A stretch of 64,000 nucleotides of DNA from Comamonadaceae bacterium (GTDB lineage: Bacteria; Pseudomonadota; Gammaproteobacteria; Burkholderiales; Burkholderiaceae_C), in contig CANGIQ010000004.1 in NCBI GenBank assembly GCA_947453965.1, positions 62,001 through 126,000 on the forward strand, read 5' to 3'. The position numbers and the translations under genes are program-made. This document shows, piece after piece, positions 16,518-25,798 of the stretch (position 1 is its first letter; each line of letters opens with the position of its first letter). The notes below the pieces were generated by a model, which was not told the DNA's origin, ran no database searches, and worked only from the letters and a program-made list of their open reading frames with translations.

Positions 16518-17084
16518 ATGAGCAACGCGCCTGTGACAAAACCATCTGGACTGCGACGCGGTCTGGATGGGCTGTATGCACTGGGAGGCATCATTTCCTC
16601 CCTCTGTGTTTTGACCATTTTGGTGCTCATGGTGGGCGCATCGATGGGGCGTAGCCTAGATTGGCGTGTCTCGTGGATCAATGACGTGGTGTCATGGTTG
16701 TGCGCCGCAGCGGCCTTTTTTGGCATGGCCTACAGCTTTCGAAATGGCGACTTTGTGCGGGTGACCTTGTTGCTTGAAAAAGTGTCTCCACGCACACGCC
16801 ATTGGCTGGAGGTGACGTCTTTGGCAACCGCCAGTGTGGCGATTTCTTATCTGTTTTTTTGGGCTGCACGCTTCACCTACCAGAGCTGGGAGTTCAACGA
16901 CATTGCCGGCAATATGGTGGCGATTCCCTTGTGGATTCCACAGCTGAGTTTTGTCATCGGTGCTGGAATTTTGTTTGTGGCGGTGGTGGATGAGTGTGTT
17001 TGCGTGTTGCGTGGTGGCAGGCCTAGCTATGTCGTCCGTGTGGAAGAACGCCATGCACGTGGCGATTTTTCCGAGGAGTTGTGA
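16518..17084 (+). CDS. TRAP transporter small permease (DctQ family)
   Basis: Four-helix membrane subunit of the TRAP system. The segment WINDVVSWLCAAAAFFGMAYSF matches the conserved DctQ core, and four hydrophobic stretches are visible. The track start is a TTG at 16512; the ATG at 16518 is preferred. It couples to the large subunit through an ATGA overlap at its end. Confidence 0.9.
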   Translation: MSNAPVTKPSGLRRGLDGLYALGGIISSLCVLTILVLMVGASMGRSLDWRVSWINDVVSWLCAAAAFFGMAYSFRNGDFVRVTLLLEKVSPRTRHWLEVTSLATASVAISYLFFWAARFTYQSWEFNDIAGNMVAIPLWIPQLSFVIGAGILFVAVVDECVCVLRGGRPSYVVRVEERHARGDFSEEL

Positions 17085-18394
17085 TGAGCTTGCTTGAAAT
17101 TGGTGGCTTGCTGCTGCTCTTGATGTTGTTGATGCTCAGCGGCGGTGTGTGGATTGCCATGACCTTGGCGATTGTGGGTTGGGTCGGTCAGGCCTTCTTC
17201 ACCCACACCGAGCCTGGCATGAACCTGTTCAGTGCGTTTTGGGAAACCACCGCGAGTTGGGAACTTGCAGCGTTGCCGCTGTTCATCTGGATGGGTGAAA
17301 TTCTCTACCGCACGCGTTTATCAGAACAAATGTTTGATGGTTTGGCGCCCTGGTTGAACCGTGTGCCAGGCCGTTTGATGCACACCACCATTTTGGGCTG
17401 CGGTATTTTTGGCTCGGTTTCTGGATCGTCTGCGGCCACCTGTGCCACGATTGCCAAAGTCGCATTGCCCGAGTTGGAGCGTCGTGGCTATGACCGGGGG
17501 TTGGCCTTGGGCTCACTGTCTGCCGCAGGGGGGCTTGGCATTTTGATTCCACCCTCGATCACCATGGTGGTCTATGCCGTGGCTGCTGATGCCAGTGTGA
17601 TTCGGTTGTTCTTGGCGGGCTTTCTGCCAGGCTTTTTGCTCATGGGTTTGTTCTCTGGTTACATCGCCTGGTGGAGCCTTCGAAACCCCGACCGTGTGCC
17701 GCCGCCTGAGGCGCCCACGACCTTCGTCGAAAAACTACGCCGCTCAGGCAGTTTGATACCTTGTGGCTTGTTGATCGTGTTCATCGTTTGGGTGCTGGTG
17801 AGCGGCTTGGCAACCGCAACAGAATGCGCGGCCTGGGGTGTGGTCGGTTCACTCGCCATTGCAGCGGCAGGACGCAGCTTGACCTGGGACAATTTTTGGG
17901 CTGGTTTGGCTGGTGCCACGCGCATCAGCTGCATGATCATGTTCATTTTGGCGGGCGCTGCGTTTTTGACCAAGACCATGGCCTTCACCGGCATCCCGCG
18001 TGAGTTGGCTGAGTTTGTGCAGAGCCTTGATTTGTCACCCTTCGGTTTGATTGCCGTGTTGGTGGTGATTTATCTGGTGCTGGGCACGGCCTTGGACGGC
18101 ATCTCGATGATTGTGCTGACCAGCGCGGTGGTGTTGCCCATGATTCAAAAGGCCGGGTTTGATCTGGTGTGGTTTGGCATCTTCATCATCATGTTGATTG
18201 AAATTGCAGAGATCACGCCACCGGTCGGGTTTAACCTGTTCGTGTTGCAAAACATGACAGGCATCGACAGCAACCGAATCGCCCGCATGACCTTGCCCTT
18301 TTTTGGCTGCATGATTTTGGCCATTGTGTTGATCACGATTTTTCCGGAAATCGTGACCAGCGTGCCCAACTGGGTCATGGGTCAGGAGCTTTGA
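17084..18394 (+). CDS. TRAP transporter large permease (DctM family)
   Basis: Main sodium-coupled channel subunit of the TRAP system, about 436 residues with a dozen hydrophobic segments. Conserved blocks are GIFGSVSGSSAATCATIAKV, LSAAGGLGILIPPS and LIEIAEITPPVGFNLFVL. The ATG at 17084 follows GAGGAG and overlaps the stop of the small permease; the track's GTG start one codon earlier is less likely. Eleven bases after its stop comes the convergent CoA-transferase gene, with no clear hairpin between. Confidence 0.93.
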   Translation: MSLLEIGGLLLLLMLLMLSGGVWIAMTLAIVGWVGQAFFTHTEPGMNLFSAFWETTASWELAALPLFIWMGEILYRTRLSEQMFDGLAPWLNRVPGRLMHTTILGCGIFGSVSGSSAATCATIAKVALPELERRGYDRGLALGSLSAAGGLGILIPPSITMVVYAVAADASVIRLFLAGFLPGFLLMGLFSGYIAWWSLRNPDRVPPPEAPTTFVEKLRRSGSLIPCGLLIVFIVWVLVSGLATATECAAWGVVGSLAIAAAGRSLTWDNFWAGLAGATRISCMIMFILAGAAFLTKTMAFTGIPRELAEFVQSLDLSPFGLIAVLVVIYLVLGTALDGISMIVLTSAVVLPMIQKAGFDLVWFGIFIIMLIEIAEITPPVGFNLFVLQNMTGIDSNRIARMTLPFFGCMILAIVLITIFPEIVTSVPNWVMGQEL

Positions 18395-18405
18395 GGGCTC
18401 AGCAA

Positions 18406-19518
18406 TTAACAGTCAGCGGGTGGTGACAAGCGATAGCTGGCCGGTGTGCGACTGAGTTTGATCGGCGACGCCAGCCCCTTGTAGCCACCCGGCATGCTGA
18501 CCGTCATGCCCCGATGTGCCGTGTGCGGATGGTTCAAGGCCTGAGGCACATCCAGAATCGGCGCGCAGGGCACGCCTTTGTCTCCGAGTTGCTCCACCAA
18601 GGCTTCGCCATCTCGTGTGGACATCAAGGCAATCAGTTGTTGTCGCAAATCTGCGCGATGCACCGAGCGGCCTGCTGCGCTTGCAAAGGCGGGCTGCTTC
18701 GCCAGATCGGCGTCACCCAGCACGTGGCACAGTTGTTCAAATTGACGGTCGTTGCCGACCGCCAGAAATACCGGCACTGTTTGGGTGGGGAATGCGTCGT
18801 ACGGATAAATGTTCGGATGTGCGTTGCCCGTGCGGTTGGGCACGCGTCCGTCACCGAACCAGTTGGCCGCATGGGGGTGCAACAGTGACAGGCCGCAGTC
18901 ATACAGGGCGGCTTCGACGAACTGGCCCAAACCGCTGCGCTGGCGTTCTTGCAGCGCCATCAGAACGCCCAGTGCCGCGTTGAGGCCCGTGACCATATCG
19001 ACCACAGGTAGTCCCACCCGCAGCGGCTCGCCACCCACTTCACCGTTGACACTCATGATGCCGCTCATGGCCTGAATGGCAGCGTCATAGCCAGGCAGCC
19101 CACCCAAGGGACCATCAGCACCGTAGCCGCTGATGCGGCAGTGGACCAGCCGGGGGAATTTTTCTTTCAGTGTGTCGTAGCCCAAGCCCCATTTTTCCAG
19201 CGTGCCTGTTTTGAAGTTTTCCAGCAAAACGTCTGCACCCGTCAATAAGGTCAGCAAGCGGTCGCGGTCTGCGGCTTGGGTCAAGTCCAGCCGCATGCCA
19301 CGTTTGTTGCGGTTGATCCCCATGTAGTAAGAGGCGACACCGTTTTCGAACGGCGGCCCCCAGGTGCGGGTTTCATCACCTTGTGGCGGTTCAATCTTCA
19401 AGACATCGGCGCCATGGTCGGCCAGGATTTGCCCGCAATACGGGCCGCCCAAAACGCGGGACAAGTCGATCACGGTGACGCCTGCAAGAGCGCCGGTGTT
19501 GGGAATGGGGGTGGTCAT
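18406..19518 (-). CDS. CaiB/BaiF-type CoA-transferase
   Basis: Class III CoA-transferase that moves CoA between carboxylic acids. The N-terminal VIDLSRVLGGPYCGQILADHGADVLKIE and later NRNKRGMRLDL are standard; the catalytic Asp is probably the one in GLPGYDAAIQAMSG. The ATG at 19518 (MTTPIPNTG) is preferred over the track start eight codons upstream. It is the last gene of a minus-strand set with two Bug receptors and an acyl-CoA dehydrogenase. Substrate not predicted. Confidence 0.88.
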   Translation of the reverse strand: MTTPIPNTGALAGVTVIDLSRVLGGPYCGQILADHGADVLKIEPPQGDETRTWGPPFENGVASYYMGINRNKRGMRLDLTQAADRDRLLTLLTGADVLLENFKTGTLEKWGLGYDTLKEKFPRLVHCRISGYGADGPLGGLPGYDAAIQAMSGIMSVNGEVGGEPLRVGLPVVDMVTGLNAALGVLMALQERQRSGLGQFVEAALYDCGLSLLHPHAANWFGDGRVPNRTGNAHPNIYPYDAFPTQTVPVFLAVGNDRQFEQLCHVLGDADLAKQPAFASAAGRSVHRADLRQQLIALMSTRDGEALVEQLGDKGVPCAPILDVPQALNHPHTAHRGMTVSMPGGYKGLASPIKLSRTPASYRLSPPADC

Positions 19519-19542
19519 GGGCGTGTGCTTTAAATTTTTCAA

Positions 19543-20541
19543 TCAGTCAACGGTGGCGCCAGAGGCCTTCACGACCTCGCGCCATTTCGGCACTTCGGTT
19601 TGAATGAAGGCGGCCAGTTGTGCGGGCGTTTGTTCGGTGGCGATTTCAAGCCCTTGTTCTTGCAGGCGTTGACGCACATCCGCTTGCTTGAGCACATTCA
19701 CAAACGCGGCATTGAGTTTTTGCACGGTGTCTTTGGATGTGCCAGCAGGCGCCACGATGCCAAAGAACACGCTGACATCAAAATCTTTCAGGCCTTGTTC
19801 GGCCAAGGTAGGCACATCGGGCAGGCTGCGCGATCGCGTCGCTGACGTCACGCCCAAGACCCGCAGCTTGCCCGCTTTGATATGGGGCAAAGCCGTCAAC
19901 ACATCGGTGAAAGACATGGTGACTTGGCCGCCCAAAAGATCGTTCAGTGCTGGGCCTGTGCCTTTGTAGGGAATGTGCTGAATGTCTGTGCCGCTGACCA
20001 TGTTGAACAACACACCTGCCAGATGCGACGACGCACCGTTGCCTGATGAGGCGTAGGTGAGTTTGTTGGTTTTGGCATAGGCGATGAGTTCGCGCACGTT
20101 GTTGGCGGGCACATTGGGATGCACCACCAACACATTGGGCAGATGCCCGATGCGAATGACGGGCTCGAAACTCTTGATCGGGTCGTAGCTGATTTTGTTG
20201 TACAGGCTGACGTTGATGGCCAAGGGGCCGGAGGTGCCAAACAAAATGGTGTTGCCGTCAGCGGCAGCGCGTGCGACTTGTTCTGCACCAATGTTGCCGC
20301 CAGCGCCCGCTTTGTTTTCCACGATCATGCCTTGTGGAAGATAGGCTTTGATGGCAGTGGCTAAGTTGCGCGCCATGGCGTCTGTCGGGCCGCCTGGGGC
20401 AAAAGGGACAACCAGGGTGACGGGTTTCACGGCTGCGGGCGTCTGTGCCTGTGCGTGATGACTGAAACCTAGGCCATTCGTGAGCAACAACAGCATGGCG
20501 AGCAGCGTGTGGCTGCGGGGGTGTGTGAAGATTGAGATCAT
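19543..20541 (-). CDS. Bug/TctC-type periplasmic receptor 1
   Basis: Tripartite-tricarboxylate-transporter receptor of the Bug family, 332 residues. The signal peptide ends near AQAQT. The family pattern VVPFAPGGPTDAMARNLA, VENKAGAGGNIGAEQVA and HIPYKGTGPALNDLLGG is complete. Ligand unknown; Bug proteins typically bind small carboxylates. It lies between another Bug gene and the CoA-transferase, and no TctA/TctB genes are nearby. Confidence 0.92.
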   Translation of the reverse strand: MISIFTHPRSHTLLAMLLLLTNGLGFSHHAQAQTPAAVKPVTLVVPFAPGGPTDAMARNLATAIKAYLPQGMIVENKAGAGGNIGAEQVARAAADGNTILFGTSGPLAINVSLYNKISYDPIKSFEPVIRIGHLPNVLVVHPNVPANNVRELIAYAKTNKLTYASSGNGASSHLAGVLFNMVSGTDIQHIPYKGTGPALNDLLGGQVTMSFTDVLTALPHIKAGKLRVLGVTSATRSRSLPDVPTLAEQGLKDFDVSVFFGIVAPAGTSKDTVQKLNAAFVNVLKQADVRQRLQEQGLEIATEQTPAQLAAFIQTEVPKWREVVKASGATVD

Positions 20542-20589
20542 GGCGTGTCTCCTGCAGTATTTTTAAAAAGGGCAATCACGTGTGGCCAC

Positions 20590-21576
20590 TCATTGGGGCG
20601 ACGCACCTGAGGTGGTTTTGAAGCGTTCCATGCGGATCTTCTCGCGCGCAAAAGCGGTTCTGGCGTACTGCGCAAAATCTTCTGGGCTGCGGTAGTTCAC
20701 GGGCTGGTTGAGTTGGTCGAGTATTTTTCGACCCTCGGGCGATTCGAGCGCGGTTTTGAATGCGTCATGGATGATGCGCACACGTTCGGGCGCCATTCCC
20801 TCAGGACCCGCGATGCCATACGGTGACTCAATCGCCGCATCGACACCGAGTTCACGCAAGGTCGGCACCTGCGGAAACTGCGCCACCCGTTTGGGCGTGA
20901 GCATGACCAGGTAACGCATTTTGCCGGCCTGGATGTGTGAGGACGCCACGCCCGAGAGCACGCTTGCATCGATGTGCCCGCCTAGCAAATCGGCAGCTTG
21001 TTCGGCATCGCCTTTGTAGGGTACCCGGTTGAGATCAATCTTGGCGGTCTGAACCAATTCGCTGAGTGCGATGCTGGGCGTCTGGATGGGGCCCGCGGCA
21101 CCGACAGAAATCTTGCCTGGGCGCTTGCGTGCGTCGTTCACGAAGTCATTCCAGTTTTGCCACGGCGCATCTTGCTTGACGGCGATGCCAAAGGTGTAGT
21201 CCGTCAGACCAATGATGTAGGTGAGTTTGAGCGGGTCAAAAGCCACTTTGTTCAGGTAGGGCTCGCGGTAGGTGCTGGCAGGCAGCACCGCCAGGGTGTG
21301 ACCATCGGCTTGGACGCGGGCCAGTTCGGCGGCGCCAAAAGTGCCATTGGCACCGGGTTTGTTTTCAACTACCACAGCTTGCCCCAGCAGGACGGAAGCT
21401 TGTTGGGCCAGCACACGCAGATGTGAATCGGTGGGGCCACCTGCAGCGTAGGGCACCACGAGCTTGATGGGCTTGCTGGGAAAACTTTGAGCCAAGGCAA
21501 AGCCGCTGGTCATGCTCCATGCGGTGATCAAGGCCGTTGCGAGCCATTGGCGACGGGACGGGCAAACGTGGGTCAT
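20590..21576 (-). CDS. Bug/TctC-type periplasmic receptor 2
   Basis: A second, divergent Bug receptor of 328 residues. The signal peptide ends near ALAQS, and the first loop LVVPYAAGGPTDSHLRVLA and the VENKPGANGTFGAAELA motif are present, with RVPYKGDAEQAADLLGG later. It differs strongly from its neighbour, so it is not a recent duplicate. It follows the AidB-like acyl-CoA dehydrogenase by 28 bases on the same strand. Confidence 0.9.
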   Translation of the reverse strand: MTHVCPSRRQWLATALITAWSMTSGFALAQSFPSKPIKLVVPYAAGGPTDSHLRVLAQQASVLLGQAVVVENKPGANGTFGAAELARVQADGHTLAVLPASTYREPYLNKVAFDPLKLTYIIGLTDYTFGIAVKQDAPWQNWNDFVNDARKRPGKISVGAAGPIQTPSIALSELVQTAKIDLNRVPYKGDAEQAADLLGGHIDASVLSGVASSHIQAGKMRYLVMLTPKRVAQFPQVPTLRELGVDAAIESPYGIAGPEGMAPERVRIIHDAFKTALESPEGRKILDQLNQPVNYRSPEDFAQYARTAFAREKIRMERFKTTSGASPQ

Positions 21577-21604
21577 GGTTGTCTCCTTGTGTTTTTAGGG
21601 TGGG

Positions 21605-23362
21605 TCAGCACAGGTTCAAGGTTTGCAGTTCTTCCAGGCTCGCCACGCAGGCGTGGGTGTCGAATAGCGGAGCCAAATCGACAGCTTGAGGTGACTGCAG
21701 TGGGTTGTGTGGCAGCAGACGGTGTCCCAGCACCAACTGGGCCAGCAACATGCGCCGCATGGAGCCCGTTTTGCCGGCTTCCCAGCCCATGGCGATGGCG
21801 GTGGTCAAGTGATACAGGGCCGATGCGGCTTGGCGTGCCATGGATTCTTGTTTGGCGCGTGCCGTTTGTTCGGCCAGCGTGTGCACTTGAGCCAGCAGTG
21901 TTTGCAAACACGCGCGAACTTGAGGGTGCCAAGGTGTGGCGGCCATCAGTGCCTCCATGTGCTGGCGCCAAACGGGCAAGGCATCTTCGCGCACGATGGC
22001 ACGCATCACGTCCAGTGCGACGATGTTGCTGGTGCCTTCCCAGATCGACCCGAGGTGTGCATCGCGCACGATGCGTGGGTCTCCCCACTCTTCGATGTAG
22101 CCACAGCCGCCCCGAACTTCCATCGCGTCTGCAGTGACTTTGCGCGCATCACGGCAGGCGCGAAATTTGATCAAAGGCGTCAGCAAGCGGGTGAGGGCGT
22201 AGGCGCCGGGCTCCTGGGCATCGCTGCGACGCAATGCTTCTGCGGTTTGGAACATCATGGTGCGGGCTTGTTCCGCGGGCACCATCAGCTTGGCCAGTTG
22301 GCGTTGCATCAAAGGCATTTCGATCAGGTGTTTGCCAAAGGCCTGTCGGTGGCGCGAGATGTAGAGTGCTTCAGAGACGGCGCGACGCATCAAGCCCGCG
22401 GCGCGCATGCCGTTTGAAAGGCGCGAGTTGTTGACCATGTCGGCCATTTGCGCAAAGCCTCGACCCAGCTCACCGACCAGCCAAGCTTTGGCGCCTTCCA
22501 ACCGGATTTCGCCGCTGGCCATCGAGCGTGTGCCCATCTTGTCTTTGAGTCGGATGATGCGGTACTTGTTGGGTGTGCCGTCCGGGAGCACACGCGGCAA
22601 CAGGAACAGCGACACGCCTTTCATGCCTGCAGGCGCACCTTCGGTGCGCGCAAGCACCATGGCCATCGCGGCATCGGGGTTGGAGCAAAACCATTTATCG
22701 CCATGCAAGCGCCAAGCGTGTCCGGGTTCATCGGCATCGGGGCGCGCCCATGTTTCGGTGGCCGACACATCGGAGCCGGCGCCTTGTTCGGTCATGAACA
22801 TGGCACCTTGCGACAAGGCATCCAGATCTTGGGTGGTCAGATCAGCCAAGTAACGTTGCACCAGTTCAGGCGAACCGTATTTGCGCAGCGTGCGGGTGAG
22901 CGAATCGGTCATGGAGAGCGGGCAGCACAGCCCGAACTCGGCTTGCACAAACAGGTAGGTCAGCGCGTACTTGACGGCCGGTGGCATGGTGTGCCCCCAG
23001 CCTAAAACGCCAGCCCGATGCGACATGGCGGCCAAGCCGAATTCGCCAAAGGCCAGACGTTCCATTTCCACATAGGCGGGATGTTTGAGGATGCGCTGTG
23101 CATCTACCCCGGCACGCGAGCGGTGTTCCAGCGTGGGCGGGTGCATGTCTGCGGTGTGCGCCAACTGGTCTAGCTCGCCGCCTGCAAGCTCGCCCAATCG
23201 ATGCAAATGGGGTTGCAGATGGGCCAGCAAATCTGCAGGCAAGTACAAGGCCAGGAGTTGGGCGAACTCTGGGTCATCGAGGTAGGCATTGGCCCCGGCG
23301 CGGTCAGGCACGGGGTGTTCATCACCCGTTGGGGTGAAATCAGCAGCTTGTCGAGCATTCAT
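21605..23362 (-). CDS. AidB-like acyl-CoA dehydrogenase
   Basis: A 585-residue flavin-dependent acyl-CoA dehydrogenase family member with AidB-type landmarks: FMTEQGAGSDVSAT, ALMYISRH-like helices (SEALYISRHRQAFGKHLIEMPLMQRQLAKL), and MEVRGGCGYIEEWGDPRIVRD then SIWEGTSNIVALDV. In the family the Glu in the W/YEGT motif is the catalytic base of dehydrogenases, and it is present here. Escherichia coli AidB binds DNA in the adaptive response, but this gene is with receptor and CoA-transferase genes, so a catabolic dehydrogenase is more likely. First gene of its minus-strand set, divergent from the LysR gene. Confidence 0.87.
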   Translation of the reverse strand: MNARQAADFTPTGDEHPVPDRAGANAYLDDPEFAQLLALYLPADLLAHLQPHLHRLGELAGGELDQLAHTADMHPPTLEHRSRAGVDAQRILKHPAYVEMERLAFGEFGLAAMSHRAGVLGWGHTMPPAVKYALTYLFVQAEFGLCCPLSMTDSLTRTLRKYGSPELVQRYLADLTTQDLDALSQGAMFMTEQGAGSDVSATETWARPDADEPGHAWRLHGDKWFCSNPDAAMAMVLARTEGAPAGMKGVSLFLLPRVLPDGTPNKYRIIRLKDKMGTRSMASGEIRLEGAKAWLVGELGRGFAQMADMVNNSRLSNGMRAAGLMRRAVSEALYISRHRQAFGKHLIEMPLMQRQLAKLMVPAEQARTMMFQTAEALRRSDAQEPGAYALTRLLTPLIKFRACRDARKVTADAMEVRGGCGYIEEWGDPRIVRDAHLGSIWEGTSNIVALDVMRAIVREDALPVWRQHMEALMAATPWHPQVRACLQTLLAQVHTLAEQTARAKQESMARQAASALYHLTTAIAMGWEAGKTGSMRRMLLAQLVLGHRLLPHNPLQSPQAVDLAPLFDTHACVASLEELQTLNLC

Positions 23363-23428
23363 GGGGCGGTCTCCGCATTGGATTCATGGCATGGGCATGC
23401 CTTTGCCAAGGATTTTTAGAGACCTGAT

Positions 23429-23445
23429 TTAATATGTCTAATATT
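23429..23445. promoter_or_regulatory. Candidate LysR-type operator
   Basis: AATAT-GTCTA-ATATT is an inverted repeat in the AT-rich divergent region, and a T-N11-A frame (23429-23441) fits the usual LysR half-site layout. It lies 36 bases upstream of the LysR gene and 67 bases from the acyl-CoA dehydrogenase start. Confidence 0.4.
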
Positions 23446-23480
23446 GATTTTCTAATTTTTCATAAAAAATTTGTATTGCC

Positions 23481-24344
23481 ATGGAATTCAGACACCTGCG
23501 TTATTTCCTCGCTTTGGCTGAAGAGTTGCACTTTGGTCGGGCCGCAAAGCGGCTCAACATTTCACAACCGCCGCTGAGTTTCAACATCAAACAGCTAGAG
23601 ACCTCATTGGGCGCAGAGCTGTTCATCCGCAACAGCCACGGTGTGCGTCTGACGCCTGCGGGTGAGGCGTTTCGTCAATCGGCCCAGCGTGTGTTGATGG
23701 AGGCGAACGCGGCGGCTTTGCAAGTGCGCGAAGTCGCAGCAGGGGTGACCAGCCGGGTACGCATCGGTTTTGTGGGCTCGATGTTGTTTCGTGGGTTGCC
23801 TGAACGCTTGCATGAATTTCAGCTGGCGTTTCCCAAAGTACAGATTGAGCTGACAGAACTGAACTCCGTCGAGCAACTCGAGGCCTTGGCACGCGGCGTG
23901 ATTGACGTGGGATTTGTGCACACAGACCGGATTGCCGGTGACTTGCAACATGCGCTGTACATGTCGGAGCCCTTTGTGTGTTGTTTGCCGGCGCGACACC
24001 CGGCGGCACGGGGTAAGACGCTGAATACGGAGCGATTGAAAAACTCACCGCTGATTTTGTTTTCTCGTGGTGCATCGCCCGACTATTACGAACGCGTGAT
24101 CTCCCTGTGTGCCCTGATCGGATGGGCGCCTTTGGTGCGCCACGAGGTGCGTCATTGGTTGAGTGTGGTGGCCTTGGTTCGCAAAGGCATGGGGGTGGCT
24201 TTGGTCCCACGCGCCTTGATGGACAGCGGTGTGGCGGACGTGGTGTTCAAGCCATTGCCGGAGTCGCGGGTGAGGTCCGATGTGCACATGGTCTGGCGGG
24301 AGCGCCATGTGCCAGACGCCTTGTTGGCGTCTTTGTTGCCTTAA
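23481..24344 (+). CDS. LysR-family transcriptional regulator
   Basis: A 287-residue LysR regulator. The N-terminal helix-turn-helix reads MEFRHLRYFLALAEELHFGRAA then LNISQPPLSFNIKQLE, close to the BenM/CatM type that starts MEFRHLRYF. The ligand domain follows from about residue 90 (RVRIGFVGSML). It is divergent from the acyl-CoA dehydrogenase set and parallel to a Bug / cupin / dehydrogenase / ligase set, so it may control both in response to the degraded acid or its CoA ester. Confidence 0.93.
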   Translation: MEFRHLRYFLALAEELHFGRAAKRLNISQPPLSFNIKQLETSLGAELFIRNSHGVRLTPAGEAFRQSAQRVLMEANAAALQVREVAAGVTSRVRIGFVGSMLFRGLPERLHEFQLAFPKVQIELTELNSVEQLEALARGVIDVGFVHTDRIAGDLQHALYMSEPFVCCLPARHPAARGKTLNTERLKNSPLILFSRGASPDYYERVISLCALIGWAPLVRHEVRHWLSVVALVRKGMGVALVPRALMDSGVADVVFKPLPESRVRSDVHMVWRERHVPDALLASLLP

Positions 24345-24398
24345 CATTTGTCACGATGACTGTGTTGTTGAACCTTTGTTAAAAAATGGAGACACTGA

Positions 24399-25361
24399 AT
24401 GAAGATGTTGAATCGAATCTTGTTGCTGGTTGTGGGCCTGATCAGCAGCTGCGTTGCAATGAGTCAAACGTATCCAGCAGGTCCTATCACCTTGGTGGTT
24501 CCTTTTGCTGCGGGGAGTGGCACAGATGCGGTGGCTCGCATCGTCAGCAAAAAGCTCAGTGATCGCTTGAAGCAACCGGTGCTGATTGAAAACAGAGCCG
24601 GTGCCAATGGCCAAATTGCGGCACAGTTTGTGGCCAAAGCCAAACCCGATGGCTACACCTTGTTGATGACCACCAACACCTCGCATTCGGCCAACCCCAG
24701 CTTGGTCAGCAACCTCAAGTACGACCCCATCAAAGATTTCACACCTGTGGCGCGCGTGGGTGAGTTGCCCTTCGCGTTTGTGGTGCATCAAAACGATCCC
24801 GCCAAAACGCTCAAAGACTGGATTGAGAATGCCAAACGCAATCCCGGCAAGTTTTCATATGCCACCCCCAACAGTACCTCGTTGGTGGCTTCTGAAACCA
24901 TCAAAAGAATTGCAGGCATTGATGTGGTGGGTGTTCCCTACAAGTCGAGTCCACAAGCCCTGACGGATTTGATTGGCGGATCGATACAAATGTATGTGGT
25001 CGATTCGGGCTCTGGCATGAGCATGATCAAGGCGGGAACCGTCAAAGTTTTAGGCGTGACCACCAAAGACCCACTCAGCGCCATGCCTGGCGTACCGCCC
25101 ATTGCCAGCATCGTTCCTGGATTTGATTTGACCTCGTGGAACGGTATTTTTGGACCGGCGGGCATGCCCAAAGCTGTGGCCGACAAAATCAATGCAGAAC
25201 TTCAGCAAGTGCTTGAAGACAAAGAAATCAAAGAGCGCTTGAGCCAGCTTGGATTTGAAATTTGGCCTACCAAAACACCAGAAGATTTTGCGAAGTATGT
25301 GAGTGAGCAATTGGTGCACTGGAGCACCTTGATCAAACAAGCGGGTATTCGTCCCGAATAA
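24399..25361 (+). CDS. Bug/TctC-type periplasmic receptor 3
   Basis: Bug receptor of 320 residues. The signal peptide ends near CVAMSQT; loops VVPFAAGSGTDAVARIVS and IENRAGANGQIAAQFVA and the segment GVPYKSSPQALTDLIGG are as in the family. It begins 54 bases after the LysR gene and is followed by the cupin and acyl-CoA dehydrogenase genes on the same strand, so it is probably co-transcribed with them. Confidence 0.92.
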   Translation: MKMLNRILLLVVGLISSCVAMSQTYPAGPITLVVPFAAGSGTDAVARIVSKKLSDRLKQPVLIENRAGANGQIAAQFVAKAKPDGYTLLMTTNTSHSANPSLVSNLKYDPIKDFTPVARVGELPFAFVVHQNDPAKTLKDWIENAKRNPGKFSYATPNSTSLVASETIKRIAGIDVVGVPYKSSPQALTDLIGGSIQMYVVDSGSGMSMIKAGTVKVLGVTTKDPLSAMPGVPPIASIVPGFDLTSWNGIFGPAGMPKAVADKINAELQQVLEDKEIKERLSQLGFEIWPTKTPEDFAKYVSEQLVHWSTLIKQAGIRPE

Positions 25362-25388
25362 CGAGGCGCATTCGACAGAAGGAAACAC

Positions 25389-25775
25389 ATGAAAAAAAGT
25401 TACTTGGTTCGTGCCGCGGATGTACCGGCTTATCAGCCAGCAAATCACCACCACACCAGCAACCAACGGTTGATTGGGCCCGAAACAGTAGGCGCCCAAC
25501 ACATGGAGGTGTTGCTGGGCACGTTGCACAAAGGAGGCGGTGCTTTGCCGCATGCGCATCCAGGCATTGAGCAAGCGTGCTATTTGCTAGAAGGCACGGC
25601 CCATGTCGAGGTGGCCGGTCAATCGTTTGAGATGGTGCCTGGCGACACCTGTTTCTTTCCCGCAGACGAAATGCATGTGTTCACGGTGACCAGTGAGACG
25701 CCCGTCAAATTGCTGGTCATGTACAGCCCACCCTATGGTGAGTCTCCAGACAAAGTGATTCGCGCTGCGGCGTAA
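25389..25775 (+). CDS. Cupin-domain protein
   Basis: A single-domain cupin of 128 residues. The first cupin motif is clear: LPHAHPGIEQACYLLEGTAHVE, with GDTCFFPADEMHVFTV as the second. The His/His/Glu and last His positions to bind a metal are present. The function could be a small isomerase, dioxygenase or binding protein; nothing in the sequence decides. It is 27 bases after Bug receptor 3 and has an AAGGAAAC leader. Confidence 0.88.
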   Translation: MKKSYLVRAADVPAYQPANHHHTSNQRLIGPETVGAQHMEVLLGTLHKGGGALPHAHPGIEQACYLLEGTAHVEVAGQSFEMVPGDTCFFPADEMHVFTVTSETPVKLLVMYSPPYGESPDKVIRAAA

Positions 25776-25798
25776 ATGATGTTGAACGGAATGTGGTC